Origin: Sphingomonas sp. IC-56
GTDB taxonomy: Bacteria; Pseudomonadota; Alphaproteobacteria; Sphingomonadales; Sphingomonadaceae
DNA: 64,000 nucleotides
Assembly (NCBI RefSeq): GCF_021043375.1
Contig: NZ_JAJNDV010000001.1
Coordinates: 124,001-188,000, forward strand
Reading direction: 5' to 3'
The stretch's first letter is position 1. Each line of letters starts with the position of its first letter. Below the pieces are notes generated by a model, which was given only the letters and a program-made list of their open reading frames with translations, ran no database searches and had not been told where the DNA came from. Below are positions 1 through 7,245 of the stretch, piece by piece. Both the position numbers and the translations under genes were made by a program.

Positions 1-99
1 CAGCTCGTCACGTTCCGCGTAGAGCTGCTCCAGATCTGCGATGCAGGAGCTGCGCTTCCTTAGGAGCACCTTACCGGCGAATCTGTCGGCCTTTGTCAT
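1..99 (-). CDS. partial unknown protein, N-terminus only
   Basis: An open frame starts at ATG 99-97 on the minus strand and runs off the left edge, giving 33 residues that begin MTKADRFAGKVLLRKRSS and end in a charged, helix-prone stretch (ADLEQLYAERDEL). A weak AGGA lies just upstream. It follows the E1-like gene after 64 bp on the same strand, so it could be a further member of the ubiquitin-like operon. The perfect palindrome in the gap could equally separate the two units. I do not recognise the family from this fragment. Confidence 0.45.
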   Translation of the reverse strand, partial: MTKADRFAGKVLLRKRSSCIADLEQLYAERDEL

Positions 100-134
100 G
101 TCCTCATAAATCATTGACTCTGAGTTTAAGTCAA

Positions 135-168
135 CTTGAGAGTTGGACTCTAGAGTCCAACTCTCAAG
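135..168. repeat. 34-bp perfect palindrome at the E1 gene end
   Basis: Bases 135-151 are the exact reverse complement of 152-168, with no loop, and the stop codon of the E1-like gene (164-166) lies inside the right arm. Next to it a shorter inverted repeat, TTGACT at 114-119 and AGTCAA at 129-134, lies just upstream of the partial gene at the left edge. No T-run follows on the minus strand, so a simple intrinsic terminator is not clear. An operator for a dimeric regulator, or a protective mRNA 3' hairpin, are alternatives. Confidence 0.6.
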
Positions 169-1360
169 TAATTGTGCTGATATCCTCGTTGATGATGTAG
201 TTCCCCGCGACGTCGTATGTGGCGAAGTATTCTGCGCCGAGATCGACGTAGAAGCCGAAAAGGCGCTTCCACCGGATCACGGCGAGCGCTGCGTTTAGGG
301 CGTTCAGCTCGACCACTTGAATGTTGGTCGAATACGGATCGCCGGCGACGTCGCCCGCCATGGGGATGCGGTTCCTATCCCATACGTGGTCGCGCACCTC
401 CGCGGTGCTTGTGGTCACCCGCAAGATGCCCGTCAGCCCGCCGTCTCCGGCCTGCAATCCCATGCCGACGTCCACGAAGGCGACGCCCCGATCCTCGAGT
501 CGCTCGATCACGGGCCGCTTCGCCGCAGGATCGTCCAGGCAGAGGAACACGAAGTCCATGCCGTCGAGCAGATGCACAGTGGCACGGCCCATCCTCACCC
601 GATGCGGCACGACACCCCGATGCAACCGAGAGTAGATCCGGTCGAAGTGATCGACCTTGGCCCGCCTCTCCCCAAGGCTGTCGCGCGAGGCAGCACCGGG
701 CGCCCTAAAGGCGTTGTGCTGCAGGAACTCGTCGTCGTCGAACAAATGGATACGGGCGACCGGCGTCTTACTCACGAAGTCGAGCACATAGCCCCCAGTT
801 CCGCCTAGCCCGACTATGCCCACCGACTGACCGGCGATGCGGTCGGCCAGCCTACCGGTCCCGTTGCGCGAGGTGGCGGTGTCGACATAGTGAAACGGGG
901 AGTCCGACGGGTCAGCAGCGACGATCCTGCCCCGCCGCGCGCTCGCCGCGGGATCGATCGCCGCCGCGTGGCCCGAGATCTGATTTACGAACGTCACCAT
1001 CTTCTCGTGATAGTCCACGAACTCGCGACCGATCGGCCTGCTGCAGAGCCAGTGGTCGACCACCAGTCCGCCGCCGAGGTCCCGCCGCTCGTGCTGGAAA
1101 TGGACCATATTGACGAGGGGCCGCCCCTCCCGGTCGCAAGGGAGCGCGCCGGCGAACCAGACCTGATGGTCGCGCGGGGCGACCGTGCGGTCGCCGGCGA
1201 GATCGAGGCGCGACACCAGTTGCCCGCGTCTGACCTGCCTATACCGATCGACATAGGGAACGTCGCGCACGACCAGGAACCCGCCGACGATGGCGACGTC
1301 GTAGCCATCGTCGACAAGGCGCTGGAGATCGGGGCTACGACTTGTTCGTGGCGCTGACAT
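164..1360 (-). CDS. E1-like ThiF-family adenylyltransferase of a ubiquitin-like pathway
   Basis: This 398-residue protein should adenylate the C-terminus of a ubiquitin-like partner, as E1, ThiF and MoeB enzymes do. The Rossmann nucleotide loop GIVGLGGTGG is at residues 181-190. It is followed by an acidic LFDDDEF segment (206-212), N216/R219, K235 and the FLCLDD strand around 272-277, the usual order of ATP-binding residues in this fold. The first 150 residues form a separate domain that resembles the N-terminal extension (DUF6791-type, from memory) of bacterial ThiF proteins paired with multiubiquitin proteins. No CxxC zinc knuckles are present. ATG 1360 was chosen over an upstream start because the multiubiquitin gene ends at 1335, giving a short translationally coupled overlap. 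The catalytic cysteine, if any, cannot be assigned. Confidence 0.8.
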   Translation of the reverse strand: MSAPRTSRSPDLQRLVDDGYDVAIVGGFLVVRDVPYVDRYRQVRRGQLVSRLDLAGDRTVAPRDHQVWFAGALPCDREGRPLVNMVHFQHERRDLGGGLVVDHWLCSRPIGREFVDYHEKMVTFVNQISGHAAAIDPAASARRGRIVAADPSDSPFHYVDTATSRNGTGRLADRIAGQSVGIVGLGGTGGYVLDFVSKTPVARIHLFDDDEFLQHNAFRAPGAASRDSLGERRAKVDHFDRIYSRLHRGVVPHRVRMGRATVHLLDGMDFVFLCLDDPAAKRPVIERLEDRGVAFVDVGMGLQAGDGGLTGILRVTTSTAEVRDHVWDRNRIPMAGDVAGDPYSTNIQVVELNALNAALAVIRWKRLFGFYVDLGAEYFATYDVAGNYIINEDISTIT

Positions 1361-2006
1361 TGAACACCTCGCCCTGGCGAACCCTGATCGCCTCCTGCGC
1401 AAGCAACGAGCCTTCCGGTCGATCTGGTGGTCCCTGGCGATAGGTGACGGTCAGGGCGCGGCTCGACGCGCTGACGAGGTCGGTGCCAGGGAAAGCCAGG
1501 CCGACGAGATCCTCGAACGTAACCTCGGGCCGCTCCAGCAGCACCTGTCGGCCATTGATGACTACCGGCACCGACGAGCGTTCCGGCACCGCGTCGCGAG
1601 CATCGATCTGCGGCGGCCATGGGGTGGTCAGATCGACGACCGAGCCTCGGCGCAGCGGCTCGCTCCCGCCATCCCGCCACAGGTCAACGTCGTCACCGAT
1701 GCCGCCGATCGCGCGGATCTCCGTTTCCGTGATTGCCGGGTCGCCCCAATCCCAGATCAGGCCGGCCACTCGCAGGTGGCGGACCGTCGCACCTCGGAAC
1801 GTCCTGAAGGCGAGCCGAATGCCGGGCTCGAGCGACACGCTGGCTCCATGCACCAGGTGGGCGGCCCGCCCGCCATCGACACGGATCACGATCCCGCCAT
1901 CGCCAAGCCCGGACAACGCCAGAACTCCGTCCGCCGAAACCGCGGACCCGGTCGCGGCAACCATCCTGCCGTCGACCTCAATCTCGAAACGGTCGTCCCC
2001 ATTCAT
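1335..2006 (-). CDS. multiubiquitin domain protein with three ubiquitin-like repeats
   Basis: The product is 223 residues and is the probable modifier substrate of the adjacent E1-like enzyme. Three units are visible. Unit 1 is about residues 7-70. Unit 2 is about 77-130, with the ITETEIRAIGGI...DLW pattern typical of the Multi_ubiq family. Unit 3 is about 147-223, ending in GEVFNVSATNKS, the usual C-terminus of such proteins. There is no terminal di-glycine, so processing or an atypical conjugation chemistry would be needed. Start ATG 2006 is preferred: AAGGAG sits 6 nt upstream, whereas an ATG at 2012 directly abuts it. It lies 22 bp after the AAA-like gene and overlaps the E1 gene by 26 bp. 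Family identity is strong. The role in defence or quality control is inferred. Confidence 0.85.
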   Translation of the reverse strand: MNGDDRFEIEVDGRMVAATGSAVSADGVLALSGLGDGGIVIRVDGGRAAHLVHGASVSLEPGIRLAFRTFRGATVRHLRVAGLIWDWGDPAITETEIRAIGGIGDDVDLWRDGGSEPLRRGSVVDLTTPWPPQIDARDAVPERSSVPVVINGRQVLLERPEVTFEDLVGLAFPGTDLVSASSRALTVTYRQGPPDRPEGSLLAQEAIRVRQGEVFNVSATNKS

Positions 2007-2028
2007 CTTCATCTCCTTCTTCCGTTGA

Positions 2029-2919
2029 TCATCCGAATTGCGAGTCGAGCCATTGCCGCGCGGCTGCGTAAATGCGCGCGGTCGAGAGCTCACCGCGCAG
2101 GCGCGAGAGATGCTCCACCCCGTCGCTGGCGCGGCTCCCGACGCGGTCGATCACCCCCAGATCGATGGCCGCCTCGGCTAGGATCTCGGCGAGGTGCAGC
2201 GGGGCATCGGCACCTTCAGGAAAGCGGAGCCAGACCGGCTGAAGCAGACGCAAGAGGGACGGAACCAGCGCTGCCGGCTCGTGCGCCTGGACCATCCAGT
2301 TGACGTGCCGGAGGTCGACGGTGGCCCCGCAGGCATAGTCGACCCACCGTTCCGCCGTTGCGGGATCGATCATCCGTGCGAGCTCGGCCTGCCCGTGAGC
2401 GTCGAGCGCCTCCACTCCGAAGACGCTGACGGCGGGGTTGGCGCATCGCGAGACCGCCATGGCCAGGACCGGCGCCGACGGAAGCAGAAGGTCGGGACCG
2501 CAGCTGCTCGGTCGAAGCTGCTCGATGCCCGATGAGCCCCCGACCGCTATGCCGACGTGCGGGAGACCTGCCATTTCTGCGATGCGCCTTGCGACGTGCG
2601 TGCGCCCGACGCCAGTGGGGCCGCAGAGCAGCAGCGGCGGAATCGTCAGCCAATCTGCTCCCACGGCGCGGGAACGAGCGACCGCTCGCTCCACCACACC
2701 GCGCAACTCCGCCTGCCAGTGGAAGCCGAGTTCGGACATCAACCGATCCCGGACCCGGCTGCCACCGCCGCGAAGCGGAAGCGCAGCGGCCAGACCGAGC
2801 GGTGGCGCGTCGGCCCCAAAGCCCTGCGCGATCAACACCGACGGGGCATTTATCTGACCCTGCACGGGCGACACCTCAGTGCCCCCGTCCGCATCGCCAC
2901 GGACGGTGGATCCCGTCAT
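2029..2919 (-). CDS. AAA+-like protein with degenerate Walker motifs
   Basis: This 296-residue protein carries an AAA+ nucleotide-binding core most like that of Lon-type proteases. The P-loop is CGPTGVGRTH at residues 99-108, where the invariant Walker A lysine is arginine (R106). The Walker B region is NPAVSVFGVEALD (161-173), without the expected Asp-Glu pair. It may thus bind nucleotide weakly or act as a scaffold. Its ATG overlaps the stop of the upstream gene (ATGA), and the multiubiquitin gene follows 22 bp later, so it belongs to the same operon. A sensor or recruitment factor for the ubiquitin-like pathway is the natural guess. No protease domain is fused. Confidence 0.65.
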   Translation of the reverse strand: MTGSTVRGDADGGTEVSPVQGQINAPSVLIAQGFGADAPPLGLAAALPLRGGGSRVRDRLMSELGFHWQAELRGVVERAVARSRAVGADWLTIPPLLLCGPTGVGRTHVARRIAEMAGLPHVGIAVGGSSGIEQLRPSSCGPDLLLPSAPVLAMAVSRCANPAVSVFGVEALDAHGQAELARMIDPATAERWVDYACGATVDLRHVNWMVQAHEPAALVPSLLRLLQPVWLRFPEGADAPLHLAEILAEAAIDLGVIDRVGSRASDGVEHLSRLRGELSTARIYAAARQWLDSQFG

Positions 2920-3608
2920 TCGCCCCTCCAGAACCGGAGCGGGCGACGGCCGCCCGAGCCGATGCCGCGGCGCTTCACCTCGGCCTCGGTCTCACGCATG
3001 CCGGCAATTACCACGCGCTCGAGCACGACCGCGCCTTCGGCCTCGGCGATCCCGCGAAACTCCTGGAACCGCGGCTTCTGCCAACGCATCCAGTCAAGGA
3101 CACGCTCGCGCTCCCACTTCTCGGAAAATCGCATGACGAAGAACGGCTTGTCCTCGTCGCCACTCTCCAGGGACAGGCCGGGACGCTTGTTCTTCGGGTC
3201 GAGCACGAACAGCTCGATGCGCTCGTGCAGCCTGCGACGCTCCTCCGCCTCCAGCCTTGCGCTCTCCTCCCGCAGTGCCGCCTGCTCGGCGTCGCGTTCC
3301 GCGCCGTCGACCACGATCGCCGTGACCGCCTGCTCGCCGAACAGGCAGGCCAGCCTCGCCCAGAGCGGCCACTGGTCCACCCGATTCGCCATCCAGTCGA
3401 ACACGGCTTGGGCGCGAGCCGGACCGGCATCGAGGCTCCAGATCGCGTTGCGCCTGCCATCGTGACCGGGCACCGGGCGCACAAGCAGAACGGAAGACGC
3501 CTCGACGTCGAGCGCGGGCCAGCAGCCCTCACCAAGGTGGGGCGCCTCGACTAGCACGGCGCTCCGGTCGGCGGCCCGATGACCGCGACGATGACCGCCG
3601 CCGGTCAC
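2916..3608 (-). CDS. unknown charged protein with central coiled coil
   Basis: This 230-residue protein is of no family I recognise. GTG 3608 is taken as start because it overlaps the exonuclease stop (GTGA), showing translational coupling. A much longer upstream frame only shadows the exonuclease gene. Residues about 110-150 are rich in Glu, Arg, Ala and Leu (AERDAEQAALREESARLEAE), which suggests a coiled coil. The segment after it, containing FVLDPKNKRPGLSLES and FFVMRFSEKWERERVLDWM, looks globular. It is cytoplasmic by composition. Its position between a nuclease and the AAA-like gene makes it a candidate extra component of the ubiquitin-like operon. Confidence 0.6.
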   Translation of the reverse strand: MTGGGHRRGHRAADRSAVLVEAPHLGEGCWPALDVEASSVLLVRPVPGHDGRRNAIWSLDAGPARAQAVFDWMANRVDQWPLWARLACLFGEQAVTAIVVDGAERDAEQAALREESARLEAEERRRLHERIELFVLDPKNKRPGLSLESGDEDKPFFVMRFSEKWERERVLDWMRWQKPRFQEFRGIAEAEGAVVLERVVIAGMRETEAEVKRRGIGSGGRRPLRFWRGE

Positions 3609-4486
3609 AGGAACCTCGTCGTCGCCGAGATCTCCTCGAATGTGGGGCCCAGCGCTCGCGCGGAGGTCGAGTAGACGTTGGCCGCCAGCCAGAACTCCTC
3701 GCGCACGCGCTCGTCGTCCGTGACCTCCGTCCACCAGGTCTTGCGCGCAGGGTCCCAGCGATAACCACGCGAGCGCAGCAGATCCTTGACCGAGAAGTCG
3801 GCACCGACCGCCCGCACCACCCAGCTCGGCCTCGCCGAACGCTCGAGCAGGTCCGCCAAGGCCGTCCGCCCGTCCTCGAACGGGTGGCGCAGCAGCTGGA
3901 TCACGGCGTCCACGTCGGCGCCCGCACGGTGGCCGTCGTGGAACCAGCCCGCCTGGCACAGGAGGAAGCCGAGGCTGCGGCCATCGAAGCCGCGCCCCCG
4001 CCAGTCGATCTGCTCCATCGAGCACGCCCATGCGAGACCCTGCGCACCGTCCAGCCGCCGCTCGACCCAGCGGCGGTCGAACCGGCTGTGGTGGGCGATC
4101 ACGACGGTCGCGGACCGCAGCAGGCGCGTCGCGGCCTCGTCATCGATGAACCGGCCGGCGACGTCCTCGTCGCGCAGCCCCGTGAGCGCGGCGATCTCCG
4201 GCGGGATCGGCTTGCCCGGATCCTCGGTCCATTCGTAGGGCCGGTCGATGTGGGTGATGACGCCCTCATCGTCATAGCGGAACCGGCGCGCGGCGAGTTC
4301 GATGATGGCATCGCGCTCGAAGTCGAGGCCGGTGGTCTCGACGTCGAGCACCAGCCCAACATGCGGGCCCTTGCCTGCGCCCTCACCGGTCGGGCCCTCG
4401 TGCACGTCGAGCCTGTGCAGGATGCGGACGGACGAATCGTTGTGATCCGCGGGCGCGACTTCGCACCCGACGTTCGAGAACGACAT
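3605..4486 (-). CDS. DEDDh 3'-5' exonuclease
   Basis: The product is 293 residues, an RNase T / DnaQ-like exonuclease acting on DNA or RNA 3' ends. Motif I is LVLDVETTGLD (D48, E50). Motif II lies in the RFDRRWVE region, and the HxxGADVDA motif supplies the catalytic His and Asp. After the nuclease core (about 42-215) comes a short C-terminal module with KDLLRSRGYRWDPARKTWW, a combination known from other stand-alone bacterial exonucleases. Start ATG 4486 is preceded by GGAGG at good spacing. Sequence further upstream in this frame is a shadow. It heads the run of overlapping genes that leads into the ubiquitin-like pathway, but such exonucleases also occur alone on plasmids and islands. Confidence 0.8.
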   Translation of the reverse strand: MSFSNVGCEVAPADHNDSSVRILHRLDVHEGPTGEGAGKGPHVGLVLDVETTGLDFERDAIIELAARRFRYDDEGVITHIDRPYEWTEDPGKPIPPEIAALTGLRDEDVAGRFIDDEAATRLLRSATVVIAHHSRFDRRWVERRLDGAQGLAWACSMEQIDWRGRGFDGRSLGFLLCQAGWFHDGHRAGADVDAVIQLLRHPFEDGRTALADLLERSARPSWVVRAVGADFSVKDLLRSRGYRWDPARKTWWTEVTDDERVREEFWLAANVYSTSARALGPTFEEISATTRFL

Positions 4487-4542
4487 GGTTGCCTCCGTAT
4501 TCGATTGTGGTGTCGGTCGTCGTCTGGTGCGCTCGCCCGGGA

Positions 4543-5280
4543 TCAGGACGGCAGGCGCTGCTCCACCGTGATGTCGAGACCGGCGAGCATGGCGGGGCGG
4601 CGCCGGCGGCCGGCGGCGATCAGCGTGTCGACGACGGCGGGCGGCACCATGCCCATCGTCGCGGGGCAGTCTGGGTCGAAGCCGACCCGGATCTCCGCCT
4701 GTGCCGCCGCCGCCGAGCCGAACCGCGCGCGGATGCGCTCGCGAACGACGGCCGCCGACGGCGCGACCGACGCGTGGAAGGCGTGGAGCAGCTCGCCGCC
4801 CCGGGCGATCACGATGACCGCACTGTAGAGGCGCAGCCGGCGACTGCCGGGCGGACCGCTCGCGATCCCTCCACGCTCCCCGCCGAGCCACGGGCCGCCG
4901 AGGTCGTCGTCGCCCGGGCTGTCAGCGAGCAGGGCGTCGATGCGAGCCGGCGCGGCATCCAGCCCGATGGAGAGCCCGTGCAGCAGGACCGCGCGCATGC
5001 AGTCGTCGCGTTCGAGACAGGCCTCGATCGCCGCGGCTCCGCGGAAGAGCTGGCGCGGGGCGAGCATCCAGGCCACGGGATCGTGGGCGATCCCCTCACG
5101 CTGGAAACGGGCGCCCGCCTCGGCGGCGACGAGAGCGAGACGGGTCAGCCCCCGCCGCGAGGTGGCGACGATGCCGTCGTTCGGCTCGTCCGCATCCAGG
5201 GGATCCTGGTAGTCGATGTCGCTGGTCGGATAGTCGACCCGCATGGCGCCATGATCCGCGCCCAGAGTGATGGCGTTCAT
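4543..5280 (-). CDS. unknown 245-residue protein
   Basis: This protein starts MNAITLGADHGAMRVDYPTS and reads as a genuine soluble protein, with alternating hydrophobic strands and helices and several Asp/Glu clusters. I see no catalytic motif, signal peptide or membrane segment and cannot assign a family. The C-terminal half (LYSAVIVIARGGELLHAFHA) resembles a small alpha/beta fold. It ends 57 bp before the exonuclease start on the same strand and is transcribed divergently from the ArsR gene at 5496. It may head the operon or stand alone. Confidence 0.55.
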   Translation of the reverse strand: MNAITLGADHGAMRVDYPTSDIDYQDPLDADEPNDGIVATSRRGLTRLALVAAEAGARFQREGIAHDPVAWMLAPRQLFRGAAAIEACLERDDCMRAVLLHGLSIGLDAAPARIDALLADSPGDDDLGGPWLGGERGGIASGPPGSRRLRLYSAVIVIARGGELLHAFHASVAPSAAVVRERIRARFGSAAAAQAEIRVGFDPDCPATMGMVPPAVVDTLIAAGRRRRPAMLAGLDITVEQRLPS

Positions 5281-5373
5281 AGCCTACTCCCAGTCGCCGG
5301 TGGTTCTGACGCTCACTCGCCCGACCCTGGCGACGGATGGCCGGACGGCGACGATATGGACCCGTCGCTCCTT

Positions 5374-5401
5374 ATTTCAACCTTTCTAGAAACAACGAAA
5401 T
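5374..5401. promoter_or_regulatory. 28-bp dyad in the divergent intergenic region
   Basis: The dyad has a perfect TTTCTAGAAA core (5383-5392) flanked by ATTTC (5374-5378) and GAAAT (5397-5401) arms, an interrupted palindrome 28 bp long. It lies in the 215-bp space between the divergent genes at 5280 and 5496, in a locally AT-rich patch. That is the right place for an operator of the ArsR-type regulator encoded at 5496. Assignment to that regulator is inference. Confidence 0.45.
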
Positions 5402-5495
5402 ATGTTTTGGTGCTTAACGCTCGTTTCACGAGTGTGGCCACGCCGGAACGGCTTGCGGCGGCTGTCGCTTCGACTATTCTAGAGGAGTGGAAAAG

Positions 5496-5861
5496 ATGAA
5501 AGCGATCGAGGTGATGAGCGCCCTCGCGCAGCCGACCCGTCTGGAGGTCTTCACCCAGCTCGCTCGGGCGCGGCCGGACGGCCTGTCCCCTGGCCAGCTT
5601 GCCGAACGCATCGGCACGCCGGCGAGCACCATGTCGGTGCACCTGACCATCCTGTCCCGCGCCGGCCTGATCTCATCGACCAAAGCCGGGCGCAACATCA
5701 CCTACAGGGCGGAGCCCGACGCCGTGCGCGACCTCGCGCTGTTCCTCATGCACGATTGCTGCCTTGGCTGTGCCGACGTCATCGACCCGCAGCTCGAACG
5801 GATGGACTGCTGCTGCGGCGAGCGCGTCAAGGACGTGATCGGCGACGCCCCGATCGACTAA
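5496..5861 (+). CDS. ArsR-family metalloregulator
   Basis: This 121-residue winged-helix repressor has the ArsR core (ALAQPTRLEVFTQL near the N-terminus and a recognition helix around STMSVHLTILSRAGL). Its C-terminus is unusually cysteine-rich: HDCCLGC, then MDCCCGERVKD. Vicinal C-terminal cysteines are typical of arsenite/antimonite-sensing ArsR proteins. ATG 5496 is chosen because AGGAG lies 8 nt upstream; a GTG at 5487 overlaps that ribosome site. It is not in the arsenic operon, which has its own ArsR. Its downstream neighbour is the AbiJ-like gene 58 bp away. Ligand and targets are unproven. Confidence 0.85.
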   Translation: MKAIEVMSALAQPTRLEVFTQLARARPDGLSPGQLAERIGTPASTMSVHLTILSRAGLISSTKAGRNITYRAEPDAVRDLALFLMHDCCLGCADVIDPQLERMDCCCGERVKDVIGDAPID

Positions 5862-5918
5862 AACCGACCGAGGCGCAGCCACTTGGTGGAAGATCGTCGC
5901 ATCATATACGCTGCCAGC

Positions 5919-7097
5919 ATGACCCGCACGAACGCAAATAATCTTAGAACCCGCATCGCCGAAGTCGTGGCGGGCAACAAGGCATATGACGTTCCCGCCA
6001 TCTGCGCCCGGCTCGGCCTAGCGCCCGGGACCGAAGACGAGGCGATGCGGAGCAAGCTGCGCTACGTGAACTCGCGACTCAACTCAGTGCCGACCGCGCG
6101 GCTGGTCACGATCGCGCAGGAACTCCTGGAGCAGGATGGCGACTTCTGGCTCGCCGAGCACGTCGCGAAGGTGGCGGAACAGGGGACGCCCCCGGTATCC
6201 GTGCTGACGCGGCGGCGTATCTTCGATGCGTTCGAGGGCGAGCCGCTGTGCACCGAGTATGACCAGCTCGACTTCATCGAGCAGATATGGCCGGTCGCAG
6301 CCATGCCGTCCGCCTTTGCCGACACGGATGTCTGGGGGCACCGCTCGCTGAAGGACGACATCGTCCAGCACACCATCCGGAATGACGACTGGACCAACCG
6401 CGAGCTGCTGGAGCGACTGGGCCTGCACGACGCGTCTAAGGCGCTCCTCTTCCGCTTCCTTGAAGCGGCCGTGCATCCCACGGCGATCGACGAGAACGGC
6501 CAGAAGGATCGCGTCGAGAGGATCAACCGCCATCTCCAGCACGACGGCTACCGCCTGTCGCGCACCGGCAGGATCTCGGGCAGCCCGGTCTACACGGTCA
6601 ATGCTGCCGCCATCGGATCGCCCGCCGACGCCACGATCTCGAACACGTTGGCCAAGTTCGAACCCGAACAGGTGCATGCGCGCTGGACCGCGGCCCTGGA
6701 CCGTCGCAGCGACGATCCCGCCGGCGCCATCACGCTGGCGCGCACGCTCCTGGAAGACGTCTGCCGCTGGCTGCTCGACGATCTCGACATCCCGGCGGAT
6801 CAGGACGACCTGCCGGCGCTCTACCGCAAGCTGTCGAAAGGACTAAAGCTGGCGCCGGACGATCACAGCGAACAGGTGTTCAAGCAGATCCTCGGCAACT
6901 GCCAGTCGATCGTCGAGTCGCTCGGCGCGCTCCGCAACAAGCTCGGCGATGCGCACGGCGGCGGACCGAAGCGGGCGCGTCCGGCGGCACGACACGCGGA
7001 GCTCGCGGTCAACCTCGCAGGCTCGATGGCGACCTTCCTGATCGCAACCTGGGACACGAGGCGGAAGACACCGACCGGAACGGCAGTCGACGACTGA
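5919..7097 (+). CDS. AbiJ-like abortive infection protein
   Basis: The product is about 392 residues. The C-terminal 120 residues match the Abi_C (abortive infection C-terminal) domain: helices with AGAITLARTLLEDVCRWLL, then LRNKLGDAHGGG, then a final helix ending FLIATW. The LRNKxGDAHG motif is the family hallmark. The middle part (RRRIFDAFEGEPL to LFRFLEAAVHP) looks like an AbiJ N-terminal (N3-type) domain, named from memory. Such proteins are phage-defence effectors or regulators. ATG 5919 is used. TTG 5883 or GTG 5886 would add about a dozen residues, and no start has a strong ribosome site. It follows the ArsR gene on the same strand, a possible regulatory pairing. Confidence 0.75.
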   Translation: MTRTNANNLRTRIAEVVAGNKAYDVPAICARLGLAPGTEDEAMRSKLRYVNSRLNSVPTARLVTIAQELLEQDGDFWLAEHVAKVAEQGTPPVSVLTRRRIFDAFEGEPLCTEYDQLDFIEQIWPVAAMPSAFADTDVWGHRSLKDDIVQHTIRNDDWTNRELLERLGLHDASKALLFRFLEAAVHPTAIDENGQKDRVERINRHLQHDGYRLSRTGRISGSPVYTVNAAAIGSPADATISNTLAKFEPEQVHARWTAALDRRSDDPAGAITLARTLLEDVCRWLLDDLDIPADQDDLPALYRKLSKGLKLAPDDHSEQVFKQILGNCQSIVESLGALRNKLGDAHGGGPKRARPAARHAELAVNLAGSMATFLIATWDTRRKTPTGTAVDD

Positions 7098-7188
7098 TCC
7101 GCCCGAGGAAAGACCAGCTCGGCCAACTTTGCCGCCATGCGAGCGGCAGCACCCCAGGTAGTCGTAGGTCCGGCCAAATCCGCAATGT

Positions 7189-7204
7189 ATCGGGGAATGC
7201 CGAT
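7189..7204. promoter_or_regulatory. ArsR operator site 1
   Basis: The inverted repeat is ATCGG-N6-CCGAT. The same half-sites with the same 6-bp spacer recur 35 bp downstream, so the two are probably tandem binding sites for the ArsR dimer encoded at 7245. Operator function is inferred from symmetry, duplication and position upstream of the arsenic operon. Confidence 0.6.
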
Positions 7205-7223
7205 GCTTCTTGCGCGCGGCATT

Positions 7224-7245
7224 TGCATCGGATAATGCCGATGCA
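7224..7245. promoter_or_regulatory. ArsR operator site 2 overlapping the arsR start
   Basis: The palindrome TGCATCGG-N6-CCGATGCA contains GATAAT (7231-7236), a good -10 element, and its last base is the A of the arsR start codon. Binding here would block RNA polymerase directly. With that -10, transcription would begin at or about one base before the ATG, so the message may be leaderless. A weak -35 (TTCTTG, 7207-7212) lies 18 bp upstream. Confidence 0.6.

Noticed and set aside
2029..2919. The AAA-like protein as a TnsC homologue of the Tn7-like element
   Set aside because: It is coupled to multiubiquitin and E1-like genes, has degenerate Walker motifs and lies far from any tnsA/tnsB-like gene.
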